This document shows, piece after piece, positions 36,582 to 45,699 of a DNA stretch of 64,000 nt. Location: the NCBI RefSeq assembly GCF_000648235.2, contig NZ_AP017977.1, forward strand, positions 1,426,001 through 1,490,000, read 5' to 3'. The position numbers and the translations under genes were made by a program. Source of the DNA: Neochlamydia sp. S13 (GTDB lineage Bacteria > Chlamydiota > Chlamydiia > Chlamydiales > Parachlamydiaceae). Numbering within the stretch: position 1 is the first letter of the stretch; every line of letters begins with the position of its first letter. The notes beneath the pieces are model-generated. The model was not told the DNA's origin, searched no databases, and was given only the letters and a program-made list of their open reading frames with translations.

Positions 36582-37544
36582 ATGTCAAAACCCTTACCTT
36601 ATCTCGTCTTAGCCTATTATCATTTTCCCCATTTACCTGATCCACACGCAGAAGTAACCGCCCATAAACAGTTCTTTGAGGGACGCGATGTCACTTGTCG
36701 TATATATATTTCAGAAAATGGAATTAACGGCCAAATGTCAGCTTCCCGGGAAGATGGTCAAGCTTATATGGACTGGATGCATGCTAGGCCAGAATTTAAG
36801 GATATACATTTTAAACTTCATGAGTATCATGAACACGCTTTTCCTCGCTGCACTGTCAAATATCGCAAGCAACTGGTAGCTGTGGATGAAAGAATAGATT
36901 TGAGTAAGCGCGGTGAGTATGTCTCCCCTCAACGATGGAAGGAGATGCTTGAAAAAAAAGATGACCATATTCTCATTGATGTAAGGAATGATTATGAGTG
37001 GAAAGTTGGCCACTTCGAAGGAGCGGAACTTCCTCCTTGTGAAACTTTTAAAGATTTCAAGCATTACGTAGAAGACCTTAAAGAGAAAATAGACCCTCAA
37101 AAAACCCCTGTCATGATGTACTGCACCGGAGGTATTCGCTGCGAACTTTATTCTTCCATTCTTATTAAACAGGGCTTTGACAAAGTTTATCAATTAGAAG
37201 GAGGCATCATCAATTATGGTTTACAAGAGGGTAGCGATTATTGGTTAGGCAAACTTTTCGTCTTTGATGATCGCTTGACTGTACCTATCAGCGATGAAGA
37301 GACAAAAACTATTGCCACCTGCCATCATTGTAACCAACCTTGTGATACCTATTTAAATTGTGCTAATATGGATTGTAACGATTTATTTATATGTTGTAAT
37401 GAATGTTCAAAACAATATTTGGGATGTTGCCAAGAGCAGTGCCAACAGGCGGAACGAGTACGTCCTTTTCAAGAAGATAAACCGCATAAACCTTTTAGGA
37501 AAAAGCATAAATATATAAATATAGCCTCTAACACTATCAAATAG
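36582..37544 (+). CDS. trhO: tRNA uridine(34) hydroxylase (rhodanese-type)
   Basis: Oxygen-dependent hydroxylation of wobble uridine, the first step to cmo5U/mo5U. The 320-residue protein has the N-terminal acylphosphatase-like domain (YLVLAYYHFPHL to KLHEYHEHAFPRC), a rhodanese domain (LIDVRNDYEWKVGHFEGA) with active-site C181 in MYCTGGIRCE, and a C-terminal cysteine-rich tail (residues 248-290; CHHCNQPC, CCNECSK) likely to bind zinc. All are standard for TrhO (YceA). It lies just after the phosphatase gene and may share its transcript. Confidence 0.92.
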   Translation: MSKPLPYLVLAYYHFPHLPDPHAEVTAHKQFFEGRDVTCRIYISENGINGQMSASREDGQAYMDWMHARPEFKDIHFKLHEYHEHAFPRCTVKYRKQLVAVDERIDLSKRGEYVSPQRWKEMLEKKDDHILIDVRNDYEWKVGHFEGAELPPCETFKDFKHYVEDLKEKIDPQKTPVMMYCTGGIRCELYSSILIKQGFDKVYQLEGGIINYGLQEGSDYWLGKLFVFDDRLTVPISDEETKTIATCHHCNQPCDTYLNCANMDCNDLFICCNECSKQYLGCCQEQCQQAERVRPFQEDKPHKPFRKKHKYINIASNTIK

Positions 37545-37625
37545 ACTTTAAATAATGTATAGATGCTTGAAGGCTCAACTTATTTTTATATATTTTATTC
37601 ATAAGCTAGAAATGAAGGGAACGTT

Positions 37626-38453
37626 CTAAATTTTCTCTTTATTTTCCTGGCAATATCTAATAAGGCTTATCATACGCTTTTGCGTTTCTTCTAGTATGAC
37701 TGTCAAGCCGGGTTTAATACCTTTTTCTGACAGTTCAAAAGCTTTCATGGTATTGCAGATACGGCCATCTAAACGTATGCCAATGCCCTTAAGACCTACC
37801 ATATTGCCCCAATCGCCAAACATCTCTAAAGTCATTTCACAAGCAGTAATCATAAAGATAACTTGTTTCTCAGGATAATGATGAACAATCTCAAAAATTT
37901 TTCCTCCTATGTAATGAATAGTAGGAATAAATAAAGGGATAATCGTCTCTTTTTTTGAGGCATGGACCGCTTTACCAATAAAACATTGTTGGCAAACAGC
38001 ATGGGCGGGATCATGAATGCATTCATCTGTGAAACGACCAGATGGGCATTCAAAAGGTTTATGACAATAAGAAAACCCTAAAACTAGTAAAGTATTGGAT
38101 TTTTTTAACAGCATTTTAAATTCTTCTTCATCCTGAAGGCCATAATAAAAAAAATCGCCTTCTTTTTTATAGGGTTTAGGCTTTAAAATAGATTTTAGAA
38201 ATGCCCATCCATATTTTAAAGGATGTTTAAAAAAGCCTCTACGTATAGCACCTTGATGATCTTGGGTAATCATCCACTTTAAGCTTTTCCATTTAAGATT
38301 TTTAGAGGTCTCTTTGGTTATGCCAGGCATAGCAGGCAATTGCTTTAACCTCTTAATAGGATGTTCTTTTGCTGCTTTGCTAGCACGTTCATCCCAAGCC
38401 TGTTCGGCCTCGCTCCAGCTTGAATGCTCATTCCACATTTTAAGTTTATTCAT
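37626..38453 (-). CDS. DUF116-like cysteine-rich protein
   Basis: A 275-residue soluble protein with a cysteine pattern C130, C136, C145, C154, C157, C205 and C233. The segments CPSGRFTDECIHDP, CQQCFIGKAV, and VIFMITACEMTLEMF followed by GIGIRLDGRICNT resemble DUF116 proteins, which have a cysteine cluster thought to bind metal or an iron-sulfur cluster. The N-terminal 90 residues are basic and specific to this protein. No signal peptide. Divergently arranged with the SNF2 helicase gene (76-bp gap). Function unknown; family assignment from memory of the motif pattern. Confidence 0.55.
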   Translation of the reverse strand: MNKLKMWNEHSSWSEAEQAWDERASKAAKEHPIKRLKQLPAMPGITKETSKNLKWKSLKWMITQDHQGAIRRGFFKHPLKYGWAFLKSILKPKPYKKEGDFFYYGLQDEEEFKMLLKKSNTLLVLGFSYCHKPFECPSGRFTDECIHDPAHAVCQQCFIGKAVHASKKETIIPLFIPTIHYIGGKIFEIVHHYPEKQVIFMITACEMTLEMFGDWGNMVGLKGIGIRLDGRICNTMKAFELSEKGIKPGLTVILEETQKRMISLIRYCQENKEKI

Positions 38454-38529
38454 AAAACCTGTTATAATTTGTCTGTAGAAAAATTTAGTATATCTTTTTT
38501 TTAGGATATAAACAATTAGTAAAATATTT

Positions 38530-41217
38530 ATGCCAGAAATAGCTTATAGCATTGATCAATCAGCCTCGGAGAAAGAAGGGCTATTGGCCGTAGCGCTTTT
38601 AGAAATACAACATGAAGGCTTTAATATAACTCTTCGCTCTTTTAACTCCCCTGCAACGACCACACGCTGGAGCCAATGGGCAACTTCTAAAGATAAAGAT
38701 CCTCAACGCATTCTTAGCTTAAGGGATGCCAAGCTTGAGAATGGGTATCTTAAAATTCCCTATAGTCAATCCATTCAGGCTCTCAAGCTATTGGCAGCTT
38801 CAGGAAAGTTTTTTTATAAAGGAAAGAAACTTATCTGCGATTTCTTTACGCCTGTAGAATTTTATTATCGCATTCATGATCAGAGAGCTCATGGCATGCT
38901 AAAGTATCTAGACCAAGAGTTTAATCTATCAGCTTGCGATTTTATTTGCCGAGGGTCCAACCATTGGTTCATTAAAGGAAATATTCTTAAGCTTATCCAT
39001 ACGGAGGTTACCTGGAAAGAACTTAAGCAGATTTATCAAGAACCTCTTGAGTTTTCTTTAAGCTGCTTACTTGAAAGCAGAAGAGCAGTAGATGCAGATG
39101 TAGAGTCCCTTGCACGGATTGTTTATACAGATAATAAACAGGAGCACGAGCAGCAGGCTCAGCAGCCGCTTCCTTTGCTTACCCTTAAAGATCGCTCTGG
39201 GGCTTTTGCAGACCTGTGGATGGATTATGGTGACGATAAACAATGGCCCTTTCATGATAAAAACATAAACGCTCACAAGCGTGATATAGGGGCTGAAAAG
39301 AATTGGGAGAAAGATCTTCTAGAGACAGGGTTTATCCAAAAATTAGTCGGCCACTCTCACTATTATTGTCCTCTTGATCAAGTAGCTAAGTCATTAACAT
39401 TTTTGTTAGAGATTGGATGGTCTATTAAAGATTACCAAAGAAAAAAAGTTTGTCTTTTGACTCAAAGCCATTTAGATATTTCTATGGAGGGAAAAGAGAT
39501 CATCACGCGTGGAACGTTTCATTTTGATACTTACCAAGCTCCTCTTCAAGAAGTAGCAGGAGCTTTTAATAAAAGTGAGCGTTTTGTGCAAATTGGCGAA
39601 GAAGCGATAGGCTTACTTCCTAAAAAATGGGAACTTGAAGGAGTTCCTACTCTTTTTAGAGAAGGAGAAATTATTACGGAGGGTATAAGGCTAAAGAAAC
39701 ATCAATTAAGAGTTTTAGAAGACCTCTTTCATGCTTCCTCTCATCTTTCTTTAGATGCAGCAATAAGCAAATTAAAAACTGAACTGCAAACCTTAGCTGA
39801 ACTTCCTTCTATAAATCCTAGCCCTTTATTTCAAGGTTCCTTACGCCCTTATCAACAACAAGGCCTTAACTGGTTAAACTTTTTAAAGCATTATGGCTTT
39901 CATGGAATTTTATCCGATGATATGGGCCTAGGCAAAACCGTGCAGGTTTTAGCTTTTTTGTCTCAGTTAGAGCATTTTAAGCCTGTATTAATTATCATGC
40001 CTACCTCCTTGATATTTAATTGGCAAAGAGAAATAGAGCGTTTTCTCCCCCATAAAAAGATTATCTTACATCATGGTCCATTAAGAGCGCTGACAGAAGG
40101 CGATTTAGCTAGTGATACTATTATTCTAACATCCTATGCTACGATGCGCCTTGACCTAGCGTTATTAGCTCCTATTGAATTTGCTGCCCTTATCTTAGAT
40201 GAAGCTCAAGCGATTAAAAACTCCCTTACCCAAGTTGCAAAGGCGGCTTATCAGTTACAAGGAGACTTTCGCCTACTCTTAACCGGCACGCCCATCGAAA
40301 ATCATTTAGGAGAAATATGGTCCCACTTTCATTTCCTTATGCCCGAACTTTTAGGCGAGGAGAAAGACTTTTGTGCTGGTTTAAAAGCAAGCCAATCAGA
40401 TAATCGCTATTTACAAAAGATCAAGAAAAAAATTCATCCCTTTGTATTACGCAGAAAGAAAGCAGAAGTAGCCAAAGATCTTCCCGCCTGTATTGAACAA
40501 ACCGTATGGGTAGAGATGACTCCCTCTCAAAGAAAAATTTATGATAGCTATTTAGCAGGAATTAAAAGCCATTTGTTTACCAAAATAAATATGGAGGGAG
40601 TGTCTAAGCATCGCCTGGAGGTATTTGAAGCCATTTTAAGATTAAGGCAAATCTGCTGTCATCCTCTTTTAATTTCTTCTCAATTAACTGAAGATGAACA
40701 GCTAGAATGCACGAGCGGAAAAATGGAGGCTTTTTTGCAGGATGTGAGCAACGCGATTGCAGAAAAAGATAAAGTATTGATTTACAGCCAATTTACTTCC
40801 ATGCTTCATCTTATAGCTCGTGAATTTAAAGCAAGGCAGTGGAGCTTTGTTTATTTAGATGGCCTTACTAAAGATCGTGAAAAGGTTGTTAACCAGTTTC
40901 AAGAGAATGCCGATATTCCTTTATTTCTTATTAGTTTAAAAGCGGGAGGAACGGGTTTAAATCTAACCAAAGCCGATCATGTCATGATTTTTGATCCTTG
41001 GTGGAACGAAGCTGCTGAAAAGCAGGCCATTAACCGTGCTCATCGCATCGGAAGAGACACGCCTGTATTTGCTAAGCGGTATGTGACTATAGAAACTATC
41101 GAGGAAAAAATCATGCGCTTAAAAGAGCAAAAAAAGTCAATGATAGACACTCTCTTTGAAGAAGAAGGATCCTTTGCTCAATTAACCTTACAAGATTTAA
41201 CTTATCTATTAAATTAA
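38530..41217 (+). CDS. SNF2-family helicase-like ATPase
   Basis: An 895-residue DNA-dependent ATPase. Residues 440-895 form the SNF2 motor: motif I DDMGLGKT (K469), motif II D557-EAQ, LTGTPIENHLGEIWS (motif III), and in the second lobe KVLIYSQFTSMLHLI and SLKAGGTGLNLTKADHVM with QAINRAHRIGR (motif VI). The first 440 residues are a chlamydial-type N-terminal region of unknown fold. Chlamydia encodes similar SNF2 proteins; they are thought to act on DNA-protein complexes or transcription. A weak long-loop inverted repeat GGCTTTG/CAAAGCC follows the stop. Confidence 0.93.
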   Translation: MPEIAYSIDQSASEKEGLLAVALLEIQHEGFNITLRSFNSPATTTRWSQWATSKDKDPQRILSLRDAKLENGYLKIPYSQSIQALKLLAASGKFFYKGKKLICDFFTPVEFYYRIHDQRAHGMLKYLDQEFNLSACDFICRGSNHWFIKGNILKLIHTEVTWKELKQIYQEPLEFSLSCLLESRRAVDADVESLARIVYTDNKQEHEQQAQQPLPLLTLKDRSGAFADLWMDYGDDKQWPFHDKNINAHKRDIGAEKNWEKDLLETGFIQKLVGHSHYYCPLDQVAKSLTFLLEIGWSIKDYQRKKVCLLTQSHLDISMEGKEIITRGTFHFDTYQAPLQEVAGAFNKSERFVQIGEEAIGLLPKKWELEGVPTLFREGEIITEGIRLKKHQLRVLEDLFHASSHLSLDAAISKLKTELQTLAELPSINPSPLFQGSLRPYQQQGLNWLNFLKHYGFHGILSDDMGLGKTVQVLAFLSQLEHFKPVLIIMPTSLIFNWQREIERFLPHKKIILHHGPLRALTEGDLASDTIILTSYATMRLDLALLAPIEFAALILDEAQAIKNSLTQVAKAAYQLQGDFRLLLTGTPIENHLGEIWSHFHFLMPELLGEEKDFCAGLKASQSDNRYLQKIKKKIHPFVLRRKKAEVAKDLPACIEQTVWVEMTPSQRKIYDSYLAGIKSHLFTKINMEGVSKHRLEVFEAILRLRQICCHPLLISSQLTEDEQLECTSGKMEAFLQDVSNAIAEKDKVLIYSQFTSMLHLIAREFKARQWSFVYLDGLTKDREKVVNQFQENADIPLFLISLKAGGTGLNLTKADHVMIFDPWWNEAAEKQAINRAHRIGRDTPVFAKRYVTIETIEEKIMRLKEQKKSMIDTLFEEEGSFAQLTLQDLTYLLN

Positions 41218-41564
41218 GTAAGGGGCTTTGTAACGCTTTCCCTGTTCTGGCTCTAGCAAAGCCTCTCTCTTTACTCCATAGAATAAAAAAAGCACCGGCC
41301 ATTGTTTTTATTTCTCTTTTTTAAAAGCTAAAGTGGCCACCCTCTCTCCTTTCGATGAATTAATAGGCTCTTCAAGGAGCTAAGCAGGCAAAAAGATTCC
41401 CTAATAGAGAAGTTGTGCATACCTTTAATTTGGGGCTCAATTAAGGGCTTAAGGAGACTCATCTCCTTTTTATTTTCATGTGGAGTGACCTGTGAAGGTA
41501 AGTAATTTTAAGCCCTTATTTGTCTTCCCAAGTAAATGAATGCTTTTAATTCCGTTGCGCCCAT
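41218..41564. repeat. Part of a duplicated segment, no intact gene
   Basis: The stretch around 41285-41400 (GCACCGGCCATTGTTTTTAT and following bases) is repeated with about 85-90 percent identity at 42960-43075. Together with the small gene and leader downstream, 41280-41870 corresponds to 42955-43530. No intact gene in this part. Confidence 0.6.
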
Positions 41565-41759
41565 TTATAAATTTTCTTCCCCTTCTTCACCCATATGCCC
41601 GCTTTGATAGATCTCTTGAGCGGTTAGCTTAACAGTCTCCAATCCTCCTTCAAAACCTACTAGCCGCATCAGACGATCTACTTCATAAAGTTCTGAATAC
41701 ATTTGATCATTTACGGATTCTAACACGGCAATCTTCTTAATTAATTCTGCTTTAGTCAT
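41565..41759 (-). CDS. Small coiled-coil protein, paralogue A
   Basis: A 64-residue protein, first of five related genes in this region. Family pattern: a helical N-terminal half (AELIKKIAVLESVNDQMYSE, then a xDxLM segment) and a conserved GFEGGLETVKLTAQEI in the second half; likely a short helical hairpin or coiled coil. The ATG at 41759 is chosen because GGGAGG lies five to seven bases upstream; an in-frame ATG 15 bases upstream overlaps that site. Leader and gene are almost identical to paralogue B at 43236-43430. I do not recognise the family; the tail is acidic (GEEGEENL). Confidence 0.65.
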   Translation of the reverse strand: MTKAELIKKIAVLESVNDQMYSELYEVDRLMRLVGFEGGLETVKLTAQEIYQSGHMGEEGEENL

Positions 41760-42067
41760 AACTACCTCCCTCATTAAAAATGTGATATACTTTCCTTAAT
41801 GCAAAAGGCCTGCCATCCGTCTAAAAAGAGAAAAAATTCTATCTATCTCTTTCATTCTTAAAGTATTATGAGGACAATGAGATAGTTTAAAGTTCTTTAT
41901 TTTTAAAAAGCACGGGTCTTATAAGTGAATTCCTCCCTTTTTTACGTGGTGTATTTTCATAAGATTGCTTTACTTCCCTAGTCTTTAAGGACTAATATTT
42001 ATAGCTAAATTTACCAAACCAGTAGTGAGAAGTATTTTTGTAAGTGTTCACGGGATATAAAAGTTTT

Positions 42068-42870
42068 TTAGATAATAGAAGGTATAGGTTGCTTGGTACG
42101 AACTGCAGAGATAACGTTTACCAGAAAATCTAGCATAAATTTTCCTTGTCGATAAAGAGTTGCGATAGAACAAAGTAGAACTTTCTTCCATCTTTTGCCG
42201 TAGGTAGACTGGCTATCTAGACACACCTTACATACCATGGCTGGATTTCTTAAAGATTCTTCGACGGCATTAGGGATCATAGGAAGAGCAAGATCTTTCA
42301 AGTAAGCACGAAAATGTTTGATCTGCTTTAAAAGTTTGCGGCAAAACTTCCGCAATTTATTAGTGCTACTCCATCACTGTAGCGCTTGTAATCCTTCTTG
42401 TAGACAATACCACTTAAGCCCCCCCCGTCTAAGCACACTGGCTGATTTGGCCTTTTTCTAGAGGGTGTTTATCTTAGGGTTCCTAGACGCTGTGCATCCT
42501 TCAAAGATGTATGAGGCTGTTTTGCTTGCCCTTGTCTATTACGGAGCAAATGAGCTTAAGCAATACTGTTTGATCTTTACCTTAATTTGAGGAATAGTTG
42601 AGCCTCGATCACTCACTAAGCAATGAATCTTCGGGCCGACTAGCATTTTTAGAGTAACGCCATTTTGATAAGCTCTCCATCCATAAGCAATCACATTTCC
42701 TACGCCTAGTGCTAGCAAATGTTTGTTAGTGACGGCCTGAAACCAACTTGTCATATCTATCCACACAAGCTTTTGGGAAAATTAAAAACTTATCTTTGCC
42801 TTAAGCGCTGCCTTATCCGGCCGTATAAGCTAGGCAATATAGCCGCAAGCATAGTCCCTATACTCAAGTT
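42068..42870 (-). pseudogene. Decayed IS66-family transposase
   Basis: Two out-of-frame pieces on the minus strand together resemble the C-terminal half of IS66 transposases. The piece 42539-42766 reads WIDMTSWFQAVTNKH and later HCLVSDRGSTI (compare the family's HIDETSW and LVSDxYSAY). The piece 42068-42355 reads LKDLALPMIPNAVEESLRNP, then SQSTYGKRW and LYRQGKFMLDFLVNVISA, the usual IS66 ending. A run of eight C at 42419-42426 and several stops lie between. The N-terminal half is not recognisable. No ends could be defined. Confidence 0.6.
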
Positions 42871-42941
42871 ACAAACTAACTTAGAGGCATGTGCTTTGTA
42901 AGGCTCTTTTCTCTTTTTCAACTTGAGCAAAGCCCTTCTCT

Positions 42942-43190
42942 TTAATTTATATGACATGAAAAAGCACCAGCCATTGTTTTTATTTCTCTTTTTTTAAAAG
43001 CTGAAGTAGCCATCCTCTCCCTCTTCGTTGAAATGTTAGGCACTTTAAGGAGCAGGCAGGTAAAAAGATTACTGTGAAGAGAAGAGTCCATTCTTTTTAT
43101 GTGGCGTTTTTGTAATGACTTAAGGGCGCTCCTCTCTTTTTTATCTTCATTCCCCTCAATCCAGACATATAAACTATCTTGAACTTTCAT
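42942..43190 (-). CDS. Short open frame of uncertain status
   Basis: Encodes 82 residues (MKVQDSLYVWIEGNEDKKER at the start), lysine-rich, without recognised motif. AGAGGT lies five bases before the ATG, which favours translation. Against it, its 3' half (42960-43075) is part of a duplicated segment whose other copy (41285-41400) has no corresponding frame, so the C-terminus may be accidental. It sits between the IS66 remnant and paralogue B. Confidence 0.3.
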   Translation of the reverse strand: MKVQDSLYVWIEGNEDKKERSALKSLQKRHIKRMDSSLHSNLFTCLLLKVPNISTKRERMATSAFKKREIKTMAGAFSCHIN

Positions 43191-43235
43191 CTTTTACCTC
43201 TTATATTGGATAAAACATCTCTAATTAAGTGTAGT

Positions 43236-43430
43236 TTAAGAAATTTCTTCTCCTTCTTCACCAATATGTTCGCTTTGATAGAGTTCTTGGGCAGTTAGCT
43301 TAACAGTTTCCAGTCCCCCTTCAAAACCTACAAGACGCATCAAACGATCTACTTCACAAAGTTCAGAATACATTTGATCATTTACGGATTCTAATACGGC
43401 AATCTTTTTAATTAATTCTGCTTTAGTCAT
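43236..43430 (-). CDS. Small coiled-coil protein, paralogue B
   Basis: A 64-residue near-copy of the protein at 41565-41759, differing at only a few residues (for example SELCEVDRL for SELYEVDRL, and tail SEHIGEEGEEIS). It shares the GGGAGG ribosome binding site and about 90 bases of upstream DNA including GTGATATACT, so gene and control region were duplicated together. The ATG at 43430 is chosen for the same reason as in paralogue A. Function unknown. Confidence 0.65.
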   Translation of the reverse strand: MTKAELIKKIAVLESVNDQMYSELCEVDRLMRLVGFEGGLETVKLTAQELYQSEHIGEEGEEIS

Positions 43431-43530
43431 AACTACCTCCCTCATTAAAGATGTGATATACTAGCTTTAATGCAATAGGCGTGCCATCTATCTAAAAGGA
43501 AAAAATTTTCTTATATCTCTCTCATGGAGA

Positions 43531-44580
43531 ACAACTTATAAAAGCGGCATTGCTTACTAAAGGATATCGCTAGACGCCTAGATTCTCGCAAGTATGCTTA
43601 TTTAAATTCCGTTTTCCTTGGTTTGAGGGTGTCTGACCTTAAGGCGAAAATAACTACTATCTTAGATGGCCAGATAAAGTTTATACCCATGATGCTTTCT
43701 TACTCTTTAGTACTCTGCGCCACGATCAGTCATCTTAGAACGTTAATATCCTGCCCTTCAAGCCAAGCGATGACTGATCATTTAAGCATATTCATTGCTA
43801 CTTACGCATTTTTTTATTGTAGGGTTTGATAGAAACTACCTTAAGATAAGTATCGATTGGTCACTATTGATAAACGCCTTCCACGCTTTTAATAGTTCCT
43901 ACTTAAGTAAGTAACTATAAGATATTAAATGCCTAGATGTTCAGTTTCAATTTCGCCATGCGCTTCTTTTTCTCCCCTAGCTTTGTGAGAGCTTGTAGCT
44001 GGTCTTTTTATTAATATCATTCCTTCTTAAAGCCATCTTACGCTTCTCACGTTTTTAAGGCTTTTTTTGAAAAAATTTTAAAGATTGCCTCAGGAGCCAA
44101 GCAAAATATATCTGTCCCAGCAAAATGAAAACTTCTTGTTTCTTCATGCTCATTACATACTCTTAATTGTCTATATGCAGGCTTCTGAAAGGCAAGATCT
44201 ACACCAATTTTTTTGATAGGCTCGTCCAATCTGTTCCTTATACCCAGGCTTTTAGGGCCATATCTTGAAAAGCTGCTTCTCCACCTATTTCATACAACTC
44301 TTTGGATATTAAAGCTCTTTGAAATCTTCCTTTCTCCTAACAGAGCTCCGAAATACATCTTCTAATGTTTCAGCTCGCTTTAAGAACATTTAAGCTTATT
44401 TTTTGATAACTTTTTGATGAGTTGCTAAATTTGACATTTTGATTCTTTTTATGGGTCTTACCCCTTATCGTAACTTTAACCCTATCCCTGCACGGCATAA
44501 CTTTAAGCTTTAGGGCTTTTAAAGAATATTTTCTTTATTTCTGTTACAGTTAGGGACTATCTATTACAAAGAAAGACATT
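43531..44580. other. Gene-free stretch with broken frames
   Basis: About 1 kb. Short open frames at 43623-43829 (plus) and 44047-44229 (minus; includes PIKKIGVDLAFQKPAYRQLR) have no supporting ribosome binding site and no family I recognise. Probably decayed transposase or accessory sequence. Confidence 0.4.
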
Positions 44581-44601
44581 TTTAGAAAAATTCCCTCTTG
44601 G

Positions 44602-44799
44602 CTAAGCTTTATCTTCAGGCAAATTAGTAATAGTATAGCCTTTTTTTATAATTTCAGTAGCGGTAGCTTTAACTGTATCTACTCCTCCTGCAAAACCAAT
44701 AAGCTTCATTAATTGATCAATATAAGTAACTTCCGTATTTAGCTGATCGTTAATAGACTCAAGAAAAGCAATTTTTTGCTCTAATTGTTTTTTGTTCAT
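44602..44799 (-). CDS. Small coiled-coil protein, paralogue C
   Basis: A 65-residue member of the local small-protein family: KKQLEQKIAFLESINDQLNT then EVTYIDQLMKLIGFAGGVDT and VKATATEII. The family signature (LES-NDQL, IDxLMKxIGF, GG-xTVKxTAxEI) is complete. The ATG at 44799 follows AAGAAGGA by six bases; an in-frame ATG 21 bases upstream is less likely. It is the second gene of a three-gene minus-strand run (44602-45378), 44 bases after paralogue D. Confidence 0.65.
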   Translation of the reverse strand: MNKKQLEQKIAFLESINDQLNTEVTYIDQLMKLIGFAGGVDTVKATATEIIKKGYTITNLPEDKA

Positions 44800-44843
44800 T
44801 TTTTTCCTTCTTGCTTTCATACCTTATATATTTTTATGAATAG

Positions 44844-45035
44844 TTAATTGTAATAGGTGGAAACATTCCCATATCCACTATAAATCATACCCTCTGCTGT
44901 TGTCTTAAGGGTATTAATACCATTCGCAAACCCAATCATTTTCATAAGCTCATGAATGTTTTCAATTTCAGTTATTAAAACATCATTCATCGATTCCAGA
45001 TGGGCTAGCTTTTTGTGTAACTCAGCGTTTTTCAT
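44844..45035 (-). CDS. Small coiled-coil protein, paralogue D
   Basis: A 63-residue member of the same family: MKNAELHKKLAHLESMNDVL, then IENIHELMKMIGFANGINTL and KTTAEGMIYSG. AAAGGA precedes the ATG by five to six bases. The GG of the family loop is changed to NG. The tail (YGNVSTYYN) differs from all other copies. Function unknown; possibly co-transcribed with paralogues C and E. Confidence 0.62.
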   Translation of the reverse strand: MKNAELHKKLAHLESMNDVLITEIENIHELMKMIGFANGINTLKTTAEGMIYSGYGNVSTYYN

Positions 45036-45192
45036 TTTAATCCTTTAAGGTATGACAAAAAAAAGACATCCTCTACTAAAACATTTGTATGTTAAATTTA
45101 TTTAAAGAATCGATCAAAATCAGGTAAACGCTTCATAGCATTTTCTTAGCACATTTCTCAGTTTTTTTCCTAAGAATTTAAAAAATTCTTTA

Positions 45193-45378
45193 TCATTCCT
45201 GAGAATGATCTTGCAAGATATCCCTGGCAACTTCTTTAACTGATGATAATCCTCGAGGAAACCCAACAGATTTAAGAAGTTTATCGATATAAGCCAACTC
45301 TGTACTTAATTGATCTTCTACGAATTCCAAATAAGCAATTTTTTTAGCCAATTGATCTTTTGTTTCATTCTTTTTCAT
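45193..45378 (-). CDS. Small coiled-coil protein, paralogue E
   Basis: A 61-residue member of the same family: KKNETKDQLAKKIAYLEFVE, DQLSTELAYIDKLLKSVGFP, then RGLSSVKEVARDILQ. A G-rich AAAGGGGGG ribosome binding site lies just upstream of the ATG. It is the most divergent copy but keeps the helix-GF-helix plan. It heads the three-gene run 45378-44602. Confidence 0.62.
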   Translation of the reverse strand: MKKNETKDQLAKKIAYLEFVEDQLSTELAYIDKLLKSVGFPRGLSSVKEVARDILQDHSQE

Positions 45379-45699
45379 AGTACCCCCCTTTCCTTGTTGA
45401 GTGTTGTAAGATGATAAGCAAAATAGATGCCAAAAACAGGTACTATTTAAAAAATATTTAATGTGGGTGCATGATCCGCCTCTAATAAGGCAAATGCTCG
45501 TAGTTTTAGAAAAAGCTTTTCTATGCCTTTGATAGAGAAAGCAAAGTCTTTAGAAGAAAAGCTTTATGATTTTGCGCTCTCTAACTCACCTTACGCAGAC
45601 ATAGAAGTCCTTTGTAAATTTTGTAGGTCTTGATAGGCCATCTGATTGGCTTTAAAGATTAGTTTATATCTTAAAGCACAGTGATGGAGAAGGGTTTTA
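45379..45699. other. Gene-free stretch
   Basis: About 320 bp upstream of paralogue E without a supported gene; probably its promoter region plus debris of the adjacent dead transposase. Confidence 0.3.

Larger units (their letters stand above)
41280..43530. repeat. Segmental duplication flanking a dead IS66 element
   Basis: Direct repeat of about 590 bp: 41280-41870 and 42955-43530, about 1.67 kb apart. Each arm holds the GCACC(G/A)GCCATTGTTTTTAT region, a small coiled-coil gene and its leader (CCTCATTAAA(A/G)ATGTGATATACT). The IS66 remnant lies between the arms. Confidence 0.65.

Noticed and set aside
36738-37193. 151-codon minus-strand frame
   Set aside because: Antisense to trhO, whose rhodanese motifs are unambiguous.
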